A stretch of 64,000 bases of DNA from Senegalia massiliensis (GCF_009911265.1 NZ_QXXA01000015.1:1-64000), one strand, 5' to 3'. Positions 27,304 through 37,087 are shown, counted from the first letter of the stretch. Made by a program: numbers and translations. The notes: generated by a model not told the origin, from the letters alone.

Positions 27304-28011
27304 ATGGACTTAATTAAGCATATTTCAATAGTTATAACTTTGATTATAACACTAATTTTACCAGTTGCATTTATAGCTCTATTATATAAAAAAGATAAAA
27401 AGACTTTAATTTGGTCTATAATAGGAATACTTACATTTTTTATAGTTCAAATAGCTATTAGGATTCCTATATTAAATTATTTAAGTTTGAAGCCTTGGTT
27501 TATAGTAAATATTTCTTCAAAAACTTATGTATATGCCATATTTTTAGCTTTAACAGCAGCATTAGTTGAAGAAGGTGGTAGATTTTTATCTTTTAAATTC
27601 ATTTTAAAAGATCATATTACATGGTTAAAAGGCATTGCATTTGGAATAGGACATGGAGGCATAGAAGCATTTTATCTTGTAGGATTACCTTTTATAAAAG
27701 CTTATTATAGTTTTTTAAATGGAAATTTGAATTTATTTAGTAATATAACAGTAGAAAATATAATTTTATCAGGTTTCGAAAGAGTTCTAGCAATAATAAT
27801 ACATATTGGATTATCATTAATTGTCTTATATAGTGTTAAAAAGAAAAAATATAAAAATTTATTATATGCATTTATCATACATACTTTAGTGAACTTACCT
27901 ATCTTAATCATTAATAGTGAAATCTTTATATGGACTTATATTATTATATGGAGTGTTATATTACTTAATGTCACATTTAAATACAAGAAAAAAATGAAAG
28001 AGGTTTTTTAG
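27304..28011 (+). CDS. YhfC-family putative intramembrane protease
   Basis: 235 residues with about seven predicted membrane helices. Two conserved motifs, ALVEEGGRFLSFK near residue 93 and FGIGHGGIEAF near residue 117, are those of the YhfC branch of the PrsW/CAAX-protease-like glutamic membrane peptidases. A candidate promoter lies upstream (TTTATA at 27245-27250, 17 nt, TATAAT at 27268-27273) and AGAGGTGG precedes the ATG. The next gene, a lipoprotein, begins one base after the stop codon, so the two are co-transcribed. Confidence 0.85.
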   Translation: MDLIKHISIVITLIITLILPVAFIALLYKKDKKTLIWSIIGILTFFIVQIAIRIPILNYLSLKPWFIVNISSKTYVYAIFLALTAALVEEGGRFLSFKFILKDHITWLKGIAFGIGHGGIEAFYLVGLPFIKAYYSFLNGNLNLFSNITVENIILSGFERVLAIIIHIGLSLIVLYSVKKKKYKNLLYAFIIHTLVNLPILIINSEIFIWTYIIIWSVILLNVTFKYKKKMKEVF

Positions 28012-28012
28012 T

Positions 28013-28477
28013 ATGAGAAATAATAGAATAATTATGATTATAATTATAGCTTTAATGTTTAGCTCATTGATTGGATGTAATAATGAAAATGAAGAAATAA
28101 ATGATAATGTAAAAACACCTGAAGAAACTATATCATCTTGGGCAGATGATATAGTAGAAAACTTTTTAATTTCTATAGATAAAAAAGACTATGAATCCTT
28201 TAGTAAGGATTTTAGTGAAAATATGAAAGAACAATTAAATGAAAGCATGTTCAAAGAGCAGGTTTTACTTATATCTGAATTAATAGGGGATTATATAAAA
28301 GGTTCTAAAGAATTATTAACTACAGAAGAAGTAGATGAAAATAATATAAAGTTGATTTATAGTTCAGATTATTCAAATGAAAAGAATGAAGTTATTGTAA
28401 CTACAGTATTTAATAAAGAGAGTCAACTTATTGAAGGGTTGTTTATTAATTCTGAAAAAATACAAAATATGCAATAA
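28013..28477 (+). CDS. DUF3887-like lipoprotein
   Basis: 154 residues with a lipoprotein signal (IIIIIALMFSSLIGC, Cys near 22) and an Asn/Glu-rich linker. The mature part (ADDIVENFLISIDKKDYESFSKDFSENMKEQL) resembles the small DUF3887/NTF2-like fold found in Firmicute lipoproteins. Function unknown. It may be a partner or substrate of the preceding membrane protease, judged only by coupling. Confidence 0.7.
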   Translation: MRNNRIIMIIIIALMFSSLIGCNNENEEINDNVKTPEETISSWADDIVENFLISIDKKDYESFSKDFSENMKEQLNESMFKEQVLLISELIGDYIKGSKELLTTEEVDENNIKLIYSSDYSNEKNEVIVTTVFNKESQLIEGLFINSEKIQNMQ

Positions 28478-28491
28478 AATGTAGAATAGAG

Positions 28492-28537
28492 TTAAAGGCA
28501 AAATGATGTATAAATTTATACATCATTTTGCCTTTAA
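28492..28537. terminator. Bidirectional terminator, perfect 46-nt palindrome
   Basis: TTAAAGGCAAAATGATGTATAAA followed by its exact reverse complement, between the convergent lipoprotein and ABC permease genes. Confidence 0.8.
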
Positions 28538-28561
28538 TTATGGATTCATACTAGCACACTC

Positions 28562-30178
28562 TTACTTTGTTTTAAATGTTTCAGGTGATTTTTTATAAAC
28601 TAAAGTTATAGCAATTAATATATAAATAATAGAAATTGCTATTGTAATAGGTAAAAATATTTTTGCTGGTGCGTCAATTTGTAATGACATGTAAGAAATA
28701 AAATATACAGCAAAATTAATAATTTTAAAAAAAGGATTTTTAACTTTTAAATCAGTTGTATAAGGTTGAAAAATATAATACATGAAAATATAATGTATTG
28801 AAAAAAATAAATTTAATACTATAATGAATATTAAAATTGGTATTATATCTATAATCCTTGAGGAATCATAAATAAATGTAATGATTAATAGACCTAAACA
28901 TAGTATCAATATAGGAATAATATTACTATAAATTATTTTTTTTAGTCTTAAAAAAAACATTTTGAGCAAAGCATCACCTTGTTTATAAAAGCTATATTTA
29001 AGTAATGATATATCACAATTATAAAAAAGTGATTTAATTATATTTTCCGAATTAGATAGTAAATAAATTATAAAAACAAATAATGTATATTTATTTATTA
29101 TCATATCTATTAGTTCTTTTTCTGGGATATCATCTATAAATATATTTAATACCAATATAGCTATGAAACCAAGTATTATTATAGCTGATTTTATAAGCAT
29201 TGGTCTATATATTGTTTTCTTATGCCTTTCGAAAAATATGGAATTTAAATAATCATATCCCTCTTTATTATTAAATTTACTTGATTTTAAATCATCAGTA
29301 GAATAATCTTTTTCATCTAATTTAATGCCCACAAAATTAGCTTCTTTGTAAACTTCATTTAATTCTTTAAAATCCTCTATAGTATTTTGAGAATTTATTA
29401 CATCCCAAAAGTTTTCATATTTATATATGTATATACTTGATAAAATACCTAAGGTTAAAGTAATTAAAAAAGGTATATTATTTGTAAAGAAAAAATATAC
29501 AAATGAAAAATATAATTTTGGCATAAATAAAAAAGATATTAAATAGCTTACTATAACTATAATAGCATATATAATAACTTGAATTATTGGTTTACTATTT
29601 ACATTAAATTGTCTTTTATTAAATAAGAAAAGGTATAATGCTTCACTTATTATATTTATTGAAGATATCATTAAAGATAATTTAATTCCAAATAAAAAGT
29701 TGAAATTTAAAAACTTAAAGAATATATAAAAAAATATTATTTTACCTAAAAATTTAATAGTTTCTTCGAAGAATATTTTAGAAATAAAATATTCTTTAGG
29801 TGGCATTCTCATTTGTTTTATTAAAATAAACTTTTCTTTATCTGTAGAGAGTGTATTTGAAAATACAAATGCTAATATAAAATAAAATGAAAGTATAAGC
29901 GAAAATATAGCATTTATATTTATATTTATATCACCATCAAATATCAAAAATGCAGGTAAAAAAATAGGGAGCAAAAATGATACAGCAGTTTTTATAGGTG
30001 TACTAACAAAACTCCAAATTATAGATAAAACACTTAGTATACTTTTAAATTTCATAAAAGAATAATTAATATTTTTAAGTAAATTTTTTATTAAAGGAAT
30101 CTTTTTTAAAAAATATAAAAATGCATTTATTGATATTGAAAATTGTATATTTGATATTTGTCTAATTGTTCTAATCAT
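28562..30178 (-). CDS. ABC transporter permease, exporter type
   Basis: 538 residues with many hydrophobic segments, about ten to twelve helices, in two blocks separated by a charged loop of about 100 residues (WDVINSQNTIEDFKELNEVY onward). No specific family motif was recognised; size and topology recall the large permeases of two-component bacterial exporters. It overlaps the ATPase gene by 8 bases (ATGATTAG), so the pair forms one transporter. Substrate unknown. Confidence 0.7.
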   Translation of the reverse strand: MIRTIRQISNIQFSISINAFLYFLKKIPLIKNLLKNINYSFMKFKSILSVLSIIWSFVSTPIKTAVSFLLPIFLPAFLIFDGDINININAIFSLILSFYFILAFVFSNTLSTDKEKFILIKQMRMPPKEYFISKIFFEETIKFLGKIIFFYIFFKFLNFNFLFGIKLSLMISSINIISEALYLFLFNKRQFNVNSKPIIQVIIYAIIVIVSYLISFLFMPKLYFSFVYFFFTNNIPFLITLTLGILSSIYIYKYENFWDVINSQNTIEDFKELNEVYKEANFVGIKLDEKDYSTDDLKSSKFNNKEGYDYLNSIFFERHKKTIYRPMLIKSAIIILGFIAILVLNIFIDDIPEKELIDMIINKYTLFVFIIYLLSNSENIIKSLFYNCDISLLKYSFYKQGDALLKMFFLRLKKIIYSNIIPILILCLGLLIITFIYDSSRIIDIIPILIFIIVLNLFFSIHYIFMYYIFQPYTTDLKVKNPFFKIINFAVYFISYMSLQIDAPAKIFLPITIAISIIYILIAITLVYKKSPETFKTK

Positions 30179-30878
30179 TTATTTTCTCCTCAAGCATTTC
30201 TATAACTTTATCTTCAAAATCAGGATTTTGTAATAGCTCTTTTTGCATAAGGGATAATTTACCATTATTTAAAGCTACTATTTCATCACATAAGTCTTTT
30301 GCTAATTGAAGGATATGAGTAGAAAATATAATTATATGATCCTTTCTAATTTCTCTAAGGAGTCTTTTTATTTCTAAAGCTACAACTACATCTAAAGATG
30401 TTAGAGGTTCATCTAATAATATTACAGGTGGCCTTCTTATTACAAACATGAGCATTTGAAGCTTATTTTTCATTCCATGAGAATATGACCTGATTAATTT
30501 ATGTCTGTCTTCATAATTGATTTTTATTATTTCAAAATATTCATCTATTAATAGAGGATGATCTAACTTATCTTTATTTATATCTATAAAAAACTTTATG
30601 AATTCATATCCAGTTAAAAATTCAGGAAGTATAGGATCAGAATATACATATGATAAGTTAGTAGATTCTAATCTTTTTCTCGCACCATTTATTTCTATGT
30701 AAGCTTTACCTTCATCTGATTTTAACTCTTCTGATAATATATTAAAAAAAGTTGTTTTTCCTGCTCCATTTCTTCCAAGAAGAGCATAGATATTTCCTTT
30801 ATTAAATTCAAAATTTAAATCTTTAAGTACCTCTTTATTTTCAAATGATTTACTAATATTTTCGATTATTAACTTCAT
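30171..30878 (-). CDS. ABC transporter ATP-binding protein
   Basis: 235 residues. Walker A LLGRNGAGKTTF near residue 35, a signature region SYSHGMKNKLQML (the usual LSGG is replaced by YSHGMK, as in many exporter ATPases), Walker B PPVILLDEPLTSLD and H-loop IIFSTHIL are all present. ATG 30878 is used because GGAGG lies just upstream; a slightly longer frame from 30890 overlaps that site. Partner of the overlapping permease. Confidence 0.93.
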   Translation of the reverse strand: MKLIIENISKSFENKEVLKDLNFEFNKGNIYALLGRNGAGKTTFFNILSEELKSDEGKAYIEINGARKRLESTNLSYVYSDPILPEFLTGYEFIKFFIDINKDKLDHPLLIDEYFEIIKINYEDRHKLIRSYSHGMKNKLQMLMFVIRRPPVILLDEPLTSLDVVVALEIKRLLREIRKDHIIIFSTHILQLAKDLCDEIVALNNGKLSLMQKELLQNPDFEDKVIEMLEEKIND

Positions 30879-31014
30879 ATATACCTCCAATATTTTCTAT
30901 TTAACATACATCATTATATTATAAAGATAATTTTTTATCAATACATCAAATATATAGACAATACCATATGAAGGAAGTATAATGATTGTATATTAAAATA
31001 TTAGAGGTGATATA

Positions 31015-32142
31015 ATGAGTAATTTAATAATAATGATTATAATATCATTTTCCATAATAGCAGCCATAGATAAAGTAATTGGAAACAAGATGAAACTTGG
31101 TAATCATTTTGAAGAAGGTTTTAAATCTATGGGAGGTCTCGCCCTTACTATGTTAGGTATTTATACTATATCTCCACTTATAGCTAAGGTTATATCGCCT
31201 TTTCTTTTTCCAATTTCAAAAGTAACAGGGATAGACCCATCTATATTTATAGGGATATTTTTGGCTCCAGATATGGGCGGATTTAATGCTTCATTAGCTA
31301 TAGCACATGATGCTCAAATTGGGATTTTCTCTGGACTTATACTTAGTTCAATGCTAGGTGCTACCCTTGTATTTACTATTCCTATTGCCCTTGGAATGAT
31401 AAAAGATGAAGATAAAAAACATTTTTCAAAGGGAATATTATATGGCATAATAACTATACCATTAGGTAGTTTGGTTTCTGGTGTTATGATGGGAATAGAT
31501 TTTGACATTTTATTATTGAATCATATTCCTATATTATTATTTTCTATTATGATATCAATGGGACTTTTTTTATGTCCTGATAAATTATTTAATGCATTTG
31601 AAAAATTTAATAAATTTATACTTTTACTTAGTACATTTGGTTTAATAATAGGAATTTTAAAGTTTACTTTGGGTATTAGTATATTTAATGATATAATTCC
31701 AATTGAAGAAGGACTAGTAGTTATAGGTAAAATTGCTATTATTCTTTCAGGAGCATATCCTTTAGTGTCTTTTATATCAGAAAAATTAGAAAAAGGACTT
31801 AGTTCTATTGGAAATAAGCTAAATGTAAATAATGATTCCATACTTGGAGTAATTACATCACTTGTGAATACAATACCTATGATTTCTATATATGACAAGA
31901 TGGATAATAAAGGTAAAGTTATAAATTCAGCATTTGCTGTAAGTGCATCTTTTGTATTTGGTGGACAAATGGCATTTGTTTTAGGGGTTTCACCTGATAT
32001 AATAGGACCATTTATAGTAGGAAAAATAGTTGCAGGAATCTCTAGTATTATAGTTATATTTGTTTCAACTAAAGAATATGGAAGTTATTTCAAGAATAAG
32101 AAATTTAGAAGAAAACATTTAGCTTTTAAAATAAAGAAATAA
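31015..32142 (+). CDS. eutH: EutH-family transporter (ethanolamine permease-like)
   Basis: 375 residues, about ten helices. The EutH hallmarks are visible: GNHFEEGFKSMGGLALTMLG near residue 30 and PSIFIGIFLAPDMGGFNAS with the conserved PDMGG. Diffusion or uptake of ethanolamine is the known role of EutH. There are no ammonia-lyase, microcompartment or eut regulatory genes nearby, so either the pathway lies elsewhere or this paralogue has another amine substrate. ATG follows AGAGGTGA. The aminopeptidase gene follows after 17 bases. Confidence 0.88.
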   Translation: MSNLIIMIIISFSIIAAIDKVIGNKMKLGNHFEEGFKSMGGLALTMLGIYTISPLIAKVISPFLFPISKVTGIDPSIFIGIFLAPDMGGFNASLAIAHDAQIGIFSGLILSSMLGATLVFTIPIALGMIKDEDKKHFSKGILYGIITIPLGSLVSGVMMGIDFDILLLNHIPILLFSIMISMGLFLCPDKLFNAFEKFNKFILLLSTFGLIIGILKFTLGISIFNDIIPIEEGLVVIGKIAIILSGAYPLVSFISEKLEKGLSSIGNKLNVNNDSILGVITSLVNTIPMISIYDKMDNKGKVINSAFAVSASFVFGGQMAFVLGVSPDIIGPFIVGKIVAGISSIIVIFVSTKEYGSYFKNKKFRRKHLAFKIKK

Positions 32143-32159
32143 TAATTGGAGGGATTGAT

Positions 32160-33938
32160 TTGAATATTAAAAGTAATATTGAAAGACTACGTAAACTAAT
32201 GAAGCAAAATGGAATTGATGCTTATATAATTTCAGATGTAGATCCACATCAATCAGAATATGTTGCAGAGTATTTTAAAATGAGAAGTTTTATATCAGGT
32301 TTTACAGGGTCAGCTGGTACTGTGGTTATAACTATGGATAAAAATGGTTTATGGGCTGATGGAAGATATCATATACAAGCAGAAGAACAACTTAAGGGAT
32401 CTGGAATAGATTTATTTAAGCAAGGCCTAGAAGGAGTGCCTACATATACGGAATGGTTAAAAGAGGTATTAGATAAAGGTAGTAATGTAGGATTTGATGG
32501 AAAAGTTATATCACAGGCAATTGCAAAAGATATTATAGAAAAGTTTAAGAATACTGGTATAAATGTAAATCATGAGTATGATTTTATAAAAGAAATTTGG
32601 AATGATAGAGGTAAACAAAACTTTAATGAAATATACAACCATGATATAAAATATGCTGGGAAGAGTACAAAAGAGAAGTTACAATCTGTAAGGGAAAAAA
32701 TGAAAGAAAATAATGCTGATTATTATATTTTAGGTAGCCTAGATAATATTGCTTGGTTGTTTAATATACGTGGAACAGATGTACCTAACAATCCAGTTGT
32801 ATATTCATATGCTTTAGTATCTCATAACAAAGCTACAATTTATTTAAATAAAGATAAATTGAATGGTAAAGCTAAGAATACTTTAGAAGAAAATAAAGTT
32901 GAAATAAAGGAATATGAAAAAATAGCTGAAGATTTAAATAATATAGCTGAAAATGCTAATGTATTTTTAGATGAATCAAAGATAAATAGATATTTATACA
33001 AATCTTTACCTAAAAATACTAATAAAATTAAGGGAACAAGTATAGCTACAAGTCTTAAATCTATAAAAAATGACATTGAAATTAAAAATTTAAAAGGTTG
33101 TCAAATTAGAGATGGTGTAGCTATGGTGAGATTTATTCATTGGCTAAAAGAAAATGTAGCTAAAGAAAAAATTACTGAAATAGATGCTATTGAGAAACTT
33201 GAAAACTTTAGAAGAATGAATGATAAATTTAAAGGTATTAGTTTTGATACAATAGCAGGGTATAAAGATCATGCTGCTATGATGCATTATAAAGCAAATA
33301 AAGATAGTCAGTATACTTTAGAAGATAAAAGTTTATTTTTAATAGATTCTGGTGGTCAATATCTAGATGGGACAACAGATATTACAAGAACTATAGCACT
33401 AGGAGATGTTACTGAGAAAGAAAAATCAGATTTTACTCTTGTACTAAAATCTCATATAGCTCTTGATAAATTAGTATTTTTATATGGAACAACAGGATCT
33501 AATATAGATATAATAGCAAGAAAACCTATGTGGGAAAATGGGCTGGATTATAAATGTGGTACTGGTCATGGTGTTGGATTTTTCTTAAATGTACATGAGG
33601 GTCCACAAAGTATTAGTAGACAGCCTAATAAAATAAAATTAGAAGAAAATATGATTTTAACTAATGAACCAGGTATTTATAGAAATGGTGAGCATGGTAT
33701 TAGAATAGAAAATACTATAGTTGTTAAAGAAAAGTTTGAAAATGAATTCGGTAAATTTATGGATTTTGAAACAATTTCATATTGTCCAATTGATTTAGAT
33801 GCTATAGAACCTTCATTGTTAGATAATGAAGAAAAGAAGTGGCTAAATGATTATCATAAAGAAGTATATAGTAAATTGAGTCCATATTTAGAAGAAGACT
33901 TACAAAAGTGGCTTGAAAATCAAACAAGAGAAATATAA
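32160..33938 (+). CDS. Xaa-Pro aminopeptidase (M24 family)
   Basis: 592 residues, the long three-domain form of aminopeptidase P: two creatinase-type N-terminal domains (ESEYVAEYF-like start, GRYHIQAEEQL, NIAWLFNIRG) and a C-terminal pita-bread catalytic domain with the metal ligands in IDSGGQYLDGTTDITRT, GTGHGVGFFLNVHEGP and LTNEPGIYRNGEHGIRIEN. Removes an N-terminal residue preceding proline, helping amino acid fermentation. Start is TTG at 32160 served by GGAGGGA at 32148-32154. Confidence 0.95.
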   Translation: MNIKSNIERLRKLMKQNGIDAYIISDVDPHQSEYVAEYFKMRSFISGFTGSAGTVVITMDKNGLWADGRYHIQAEEQLKGSGIDLFKQGLEGVPTYTEWLKEVLDKGSNVGFDGKVISQAIAKDIIEKFKNTGINVNHEYDFIKEIWNDRGKQNFNEIYNHDIKYAGKSTKEKLQSVREKMKENNADYYILGSLDNIAWLFNIRGTDVPNNPVVYSYALVSHNKATIYLNKDKLNGKAKNTLEENKVEIKEYEKIAEDLNNIAENANVFLDESKINRYLYKSLPKNTNKIKGTSIATSLKSIKNDIEIKNLKGCQIRDGVAMVRFIHWLKENVAKEKITEIDAIEKLENFRRMNDKFKGISFDTIAGYKDHAAMMHYKANKDSQYTLEDKSLFLIDSGGQYLDGTTDITRTIALGDVTEKEKSDFTLVLKSHIALDKLVFLYGTTGSNIDIIARKPMWENGLDYKCGTGHGVGFFLNVHEGPQSISRQPNKIKLEENMILTNEPGIYRNGEHGIRIENTIVVKEKFENEFGKFMDFETISYCPIDLDAIEPSLLDNEEKKWLNDYHKEVYSKLSPYLEEDLQKWLENQTREI

Positions 33939-33943
33939 TAAAC

Positions 33944-33970
33944 TTCAAGGTACCTATTAGGTACCTTGAA
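33944..33970. terminator. Hairpin between convergent aminopeptidase and XRE genes
   Basis: TTCAAGGTACC-TATTA-GGTACCTTGAA, 11-bp perfect stem. The T-runs are short on both sides, so termination strength is uncertain. Confidence 0.65.
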
Positions 33971-33972
33971 AT

Positions 33973-34353
33973 TTATGTAATATATGGAAGGACTGTTGTT
34001 AGTAATTTTTGAAATAATTCTAATTCTTTATCAGAACATTTATTTAGTAGACTTAATAATTCATTGATTTCTAAATTTTCTTTCAAATAAAATCCATTAT
34101 TTTCTAAAATTACAGCACTTTCATTTATTTTATCTCCAAAAATTAAGTAATCAAGAGAAATATGAAGGTGTTTAGATATATTCACCATAGTTGTTAAACT
34201 CATCTGTCTTTCTCCTCTTTCTAATTGTCCTATATAATAATCAGAAAGGTTTATTAACTCTGCTAATTCTTCTCTTGAAAGTTTAAATTTCTCTCTTTCG
34301 TTTCTTATTCTTAAACCTATGGATTTATTGTCTATAGGTGTATTATTTTCCAT
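33973..34353 (-). CDS. XRE-family transcriptional regulator
   Basis: 126 residues. The N-terminal helix-turn-helix is plain (LRIRNEREKFKLSREELAEL, then YYIGQLERGERQMSLTTMV) and is followed by a leucine-rich helical C-terminal segment of about 50 residues, likely for dimerisation. ATG is preceded by AGGAG on the minus strand. It is divergent from a Spo0E-like gene, which makes a developmental or sporulation-linked role possible. Resembles SinR/SlrR-sized regulators but without a recognised C-terminal SinI-binding domain. Confidence 0.88.
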   Translation of the reverse strand: MENNTPIDNKSIGLRIRNEREKFKLSREELAELINLSDYYIGQLERGERQMSLTTMVNISKHLHISLDYLIFGDKINESAVILENNGFYLKENLEINELLSLLNKCSDKELELFQKLLTTVLPYIT

Positions 34354-34432
34354 AAAAACAACTCCTAACTTACTTTATACTTTAACGGATTTTAAGAAAT
34401 ATTTTAATGTGCTGATTGCATATATATTACAC

Positions 34433-34461
34433 TTGCTTATTGCTAATATATGTTATAAAAT
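34433..34461 (+). promoter_or_regulatory. Candidate promoter of the Spo0E-like gene
   Basis: TTGCTT at 34433-34438, 17-nt spacer, TAAAAT at 34456-34461, about 34 bases before the start codon. Confidence 0.5.
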
Positions 34462-34494
34462 TTAATGTATATTGAGATTATAGGGGGAAATTAA

Positions 34495-34650
34495 ATGAAA
34501 ACTAATAAATTAATTATTGGAAAGAAAATTTTATGTAATGCTATTAATATGAACATAAGTAAAGAAATAATAATTAAAATAAGTCAAAAAATAGATAAAT
34601 ATATTTTAGAATATCATTCTGATAATAATAAAAAGGATGATGGATATTAA
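34495..34650 (+). CDS. Spo0E-like aspartyl-phosphate phosphatase (small)
   Basis: 51-residue frame with ATG 34495, preceded by AGGGGGAAA. The sequence NAINMNISKEIIIKISQKID, then KYILEYH, matches the Spo0E family: two helices with the SQ(E/K)xD signature, here SQKID, in which the Asp attacks the acyl-phosphate of Spo0A. Such peptides remove phosphate from Spo0A and delay sporulation. It is oppositely oriented to the XRE regulator and upstream of the polysaccharide deacetylase. The fit of pattern and size is strong despite the short length. Confidence 0.82.
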   Translation: MKTNKLIIGKKILCNAINMNISKEIIIKISQKIDKYILEYHSDNNKKDDGY

Positions 34651-34760
34651 CAATGTAATCTTATTGTAACCATTTAATACTGTTTTGTTACTCAAAATCC
34701 TCTTATATTTTATAAGATATATATTGTTAGAAAGATATATGAAATTTTAGGAGGATAAAG

Positions 34761-35657
34761 GTGAGTAGAAAAAAAAGGTTTATAAGATTCATATTTTTAT
34801 GTATAATATCAATTGTAATTATAATTATTCTAATTGGAAACCATAAAAGTGTAAGTTATAGTGGCAAAAAAATAGATGTTCAAAATAATGATAAAAATAA
34901 TTTGAATGAAAATTCAAATCAAAATAGTATAGAAGTTGAGCAAGATTATAATGAAACTGATTTATCGACTGATAATAGAGAAGATGATATAGATAATGAT
35001 ACAGAAAATGATACAGAAGATGATATAGATACTGTATTAACTGTACCAGTAGAGGAGGCATATAAGAAGGATGATAGAAAAATTGCATTTCTAACTTTTG
35101 ATGATGGTCCAAGTAAAAATACTACTGAAATATTAAAAATACTTGATGAAGAGAATATTAAAGCGACTTTTTTTGTATTGGGAAAACTCGCTAAGTATAA
35201 TGATGAAACAATTAAAGATATATATAATAAAAATCATAAAATTGGAAATCATACATATTCTCATGAATATAGAAAAATATATTCATCTACTGATATTTTA
35301 TTAAATGAAGTTAACAAAACCAATGAAATATTAAAAGGAATATTAGGAGATGATTTTAAAAGTAATCTTTTTAGATTTCCAGGAGGTTCATTTGGAGAAA
35401 ATAAATCAGTATATAGACAAGCAATAAAAAATCAAGGATATAAATATGTTGATTGGAATGCTTTGAATAAAGATTCAGAAGGTAGAAACAAAACTCCAAA
35501 TGAATTATTGCTTAATATAAAAGAAACAACAAAAAATAAAAAAAGAGTTATTATTCTTATGCATGATTCTGCTACAAAGAAAAATACAGTAGAGTCTTTA
35601 CCAATGGTAATTGATTATTTGAAAAATGAAGGATATGAATTTGGTGTTTTAGATTAA
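34761..35657 (+). CDS. Polysaccharide deacetylase (NodB domain), membrane-anchored
   Basis: 298 residues. Start GTG 34761, six bases after AGGAGG. One N-terminal helix (FIFLCIISIVIIIILIG) is followed by about 65 residues of Asn/Asp/Glu-rich linker and then a NodB domain: FLTFDDGPSKNTTEIL (motif 1 with the catalytic and metal Asp pair), NHTYSHEY (motif 2 metal His), FRFPGGSFGEN (motif 3), and ILMHDSATKK at the end. It probably removes acetyl groups from peptidoglycan or another envelope glycan. The sensor kinase gene follows 23 bases later. Confidence 0.93.
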   Translation: MSRKKRFIRFIFLCIISIVIIIILIGNHKSVSYSGKKIDVQNNDKNNLNENSNQNSIEVEQDYNETDLSTDNREDDIDNDTENDTEDDIDTVLTVPVEEAYKKDDRKIAFLTFDDGPSKNTTEILKILDEENIKATFFVLGKLAKYNDETIKDIYNKNHKIGNHTYSHEYRKIYSSTDILLNEVNKTNEILKGILGDDFKSNLFRFPGGSFGENKSVYRQAIKNQGYKYVDWNALNKDSEGRNKTPNELLLNIKETTKNKKRVIILMHDSATKKNTVESLPMVIDYLKNEGYEFGVLD

Positions 35658-35680
35658 AATATTTATAGAAGGTTGAAAAA

Positions 35681-37087
35681 ATGAAAAGCATAAAGACAAG
35701 AGTAGTAGGAGCATTTATTTTAATAATAGTAATTACTATTTTAATATTTGAAGTATTATTAATAGAATTGCTTCAGAGTTATTACTATAAGAATACTGAA
35801 GAAATAGTTACAAATCAAATTAAAATATCATCTGATTTTTACTCACGATACTTTTCCAATGTTTCACTTAAAGATAACATATTAGATAATGTTGATGTTT
35901 TTTGGAATCAAACAGAGAGTCAAGTTCAAATATTAGATTTAGAAGGTAATGTTTTAATGGATTCTATAGGAGTAATACACAAAGATAAATTATCAACAAG
36001 TGATGTAAGAAAAGCTCTATCAGGAGATCATGCTACATGGATTGGAAAAGTAAATTATGATAATCATGAAGTAATGGCAGTATCACATCCATTGATATCA
36101 TCTAATAAACAAATAGGTGTAATTAGATTTGTGACTTCTTTAGAAAAAATTAATAAAGCAATTATAAATATTTCCATGGTTTTTATCTTCATAGGTTTAG
36201 GAGTTATAATTATAGCAATTTCAGTTAGTTATATTATATCGAATACTATAGTATCACCTATTAAAGATGTGACAAAGATTGCAGAACAAATGGCTGAGGG
36301 TAATTTTAAAGTAAGAGGAAGTAATGAATATGATGATGAAATAGGTAAGTTAAATGATACACTTAATTATATGGCTGAAGAAATAACAAAAAAGGAACAA
36401 CTTAAAAATGAATTTATATCTTCTATATCACATGAATTACGCACACCTCTTACATCAATTAAGGGATGGGCATCTACTTTAAACACAGATAATAATGATA
36501 ATGAAGAAATTTTAAAAGATGGTTTAATTATAATAGAGAATGAAACTGAAAGATTAACCAAAATGGTAGAAGAATTATTAGATTTCTCTAGGTTTAATTC
36601 AGGAAAAATGATATTAAAAATACAAGAGACAAATTTTAAAGATATACTTAATTATATAAGAATTAATATGATGCCAAGAGCTCAAAGAGCTAATTTGTTT
36701 TTTAATGTAGACTTTAAAGGGGAAAATGACAAAGTATATATTGATAGAGATAGAATAAAGCAAGTTCTAATAAATGTTTTAGATAATGCATTTAGATTCA
36801 CTAAACCAAAAGGATATGTAATATTAATTTCACAAATAAAAGATGATGTATTAACCATAGAGATTAAAGATAATGGTTGTGGTATTAATAACCAGGAGCT
36901 TCCAAAGGTGAAGGAGAAATTTTATAAAGGTAAAACTAATAAATCTAATACAGGTTTGGGGCTTTCCATAAGTGATGAAATAATAAAAATGCATAATGGA
37001 CAAATAAACATTGATAGTGATTTAGGGCAAGGAACTAAAGTTATAATTAAGATACCTATATCTAAAAAGGTGATAATAGATGAATAA
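35681..37087 (+). CDS. Membrane sensor histidine kinase
   Basis: 468 residues. Two membrane helices (about 9-30 and 164-188) bracket an extracytoplasmic sensing domain of about 130 residues resembling the WalK/PhoR dCache-like type (VQILDLEGNVLMDSIG). HAMP follows, then the phosphoacceptor motif SSISHELRTPLTSIKG near residue 250 and the ATPase boxes VLINVLDNAFRFT, DNGCGIN and TGLGLSIS. It overlaps the next gene, a lipoprotein, by 8 bases; the response regulator comes third, an unusual order. Confidence 0.95.
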   Translation: MKSIKTRVVGAFILIIVITILIFEVLLIELLQSYYYKNTEEIVTNQIKISSDFYSRYFSNVSLKDNILDNVDVFWNQTESQVQILDLEGNVLMDSIGVIHKDKLSTSDVRKALSGDHATWIGKVNYDNHEVMAVSHPLISSNKQIGVIRFVTSLEKINKAIINISMVFIFIGLGVIIIAISVSYIISNTIVSPIKDVTKIAEQMAEGNFKVRGSNEYDDEIGKLNDTLNYMAEEITKKEQLKNEFISSISHELRTPLTSIKGWASTLNTDNNDNEEILKDGLIIIENETERLTKMVEELLDFSRFNSGKMILKIQETNFKDILNYIRINMMPRAQRANLFFNVDFKGENDKVYIDRDRIKQVLINVLDNAFRFTKPKGYVILISQIKDDVLTIEIKDNGCGINNQELPKVKEKFYKGKTNKSNTGLGLSISDEIIKMHNGQINIDSDLGQGTKVIIKIPISKKVIIDE

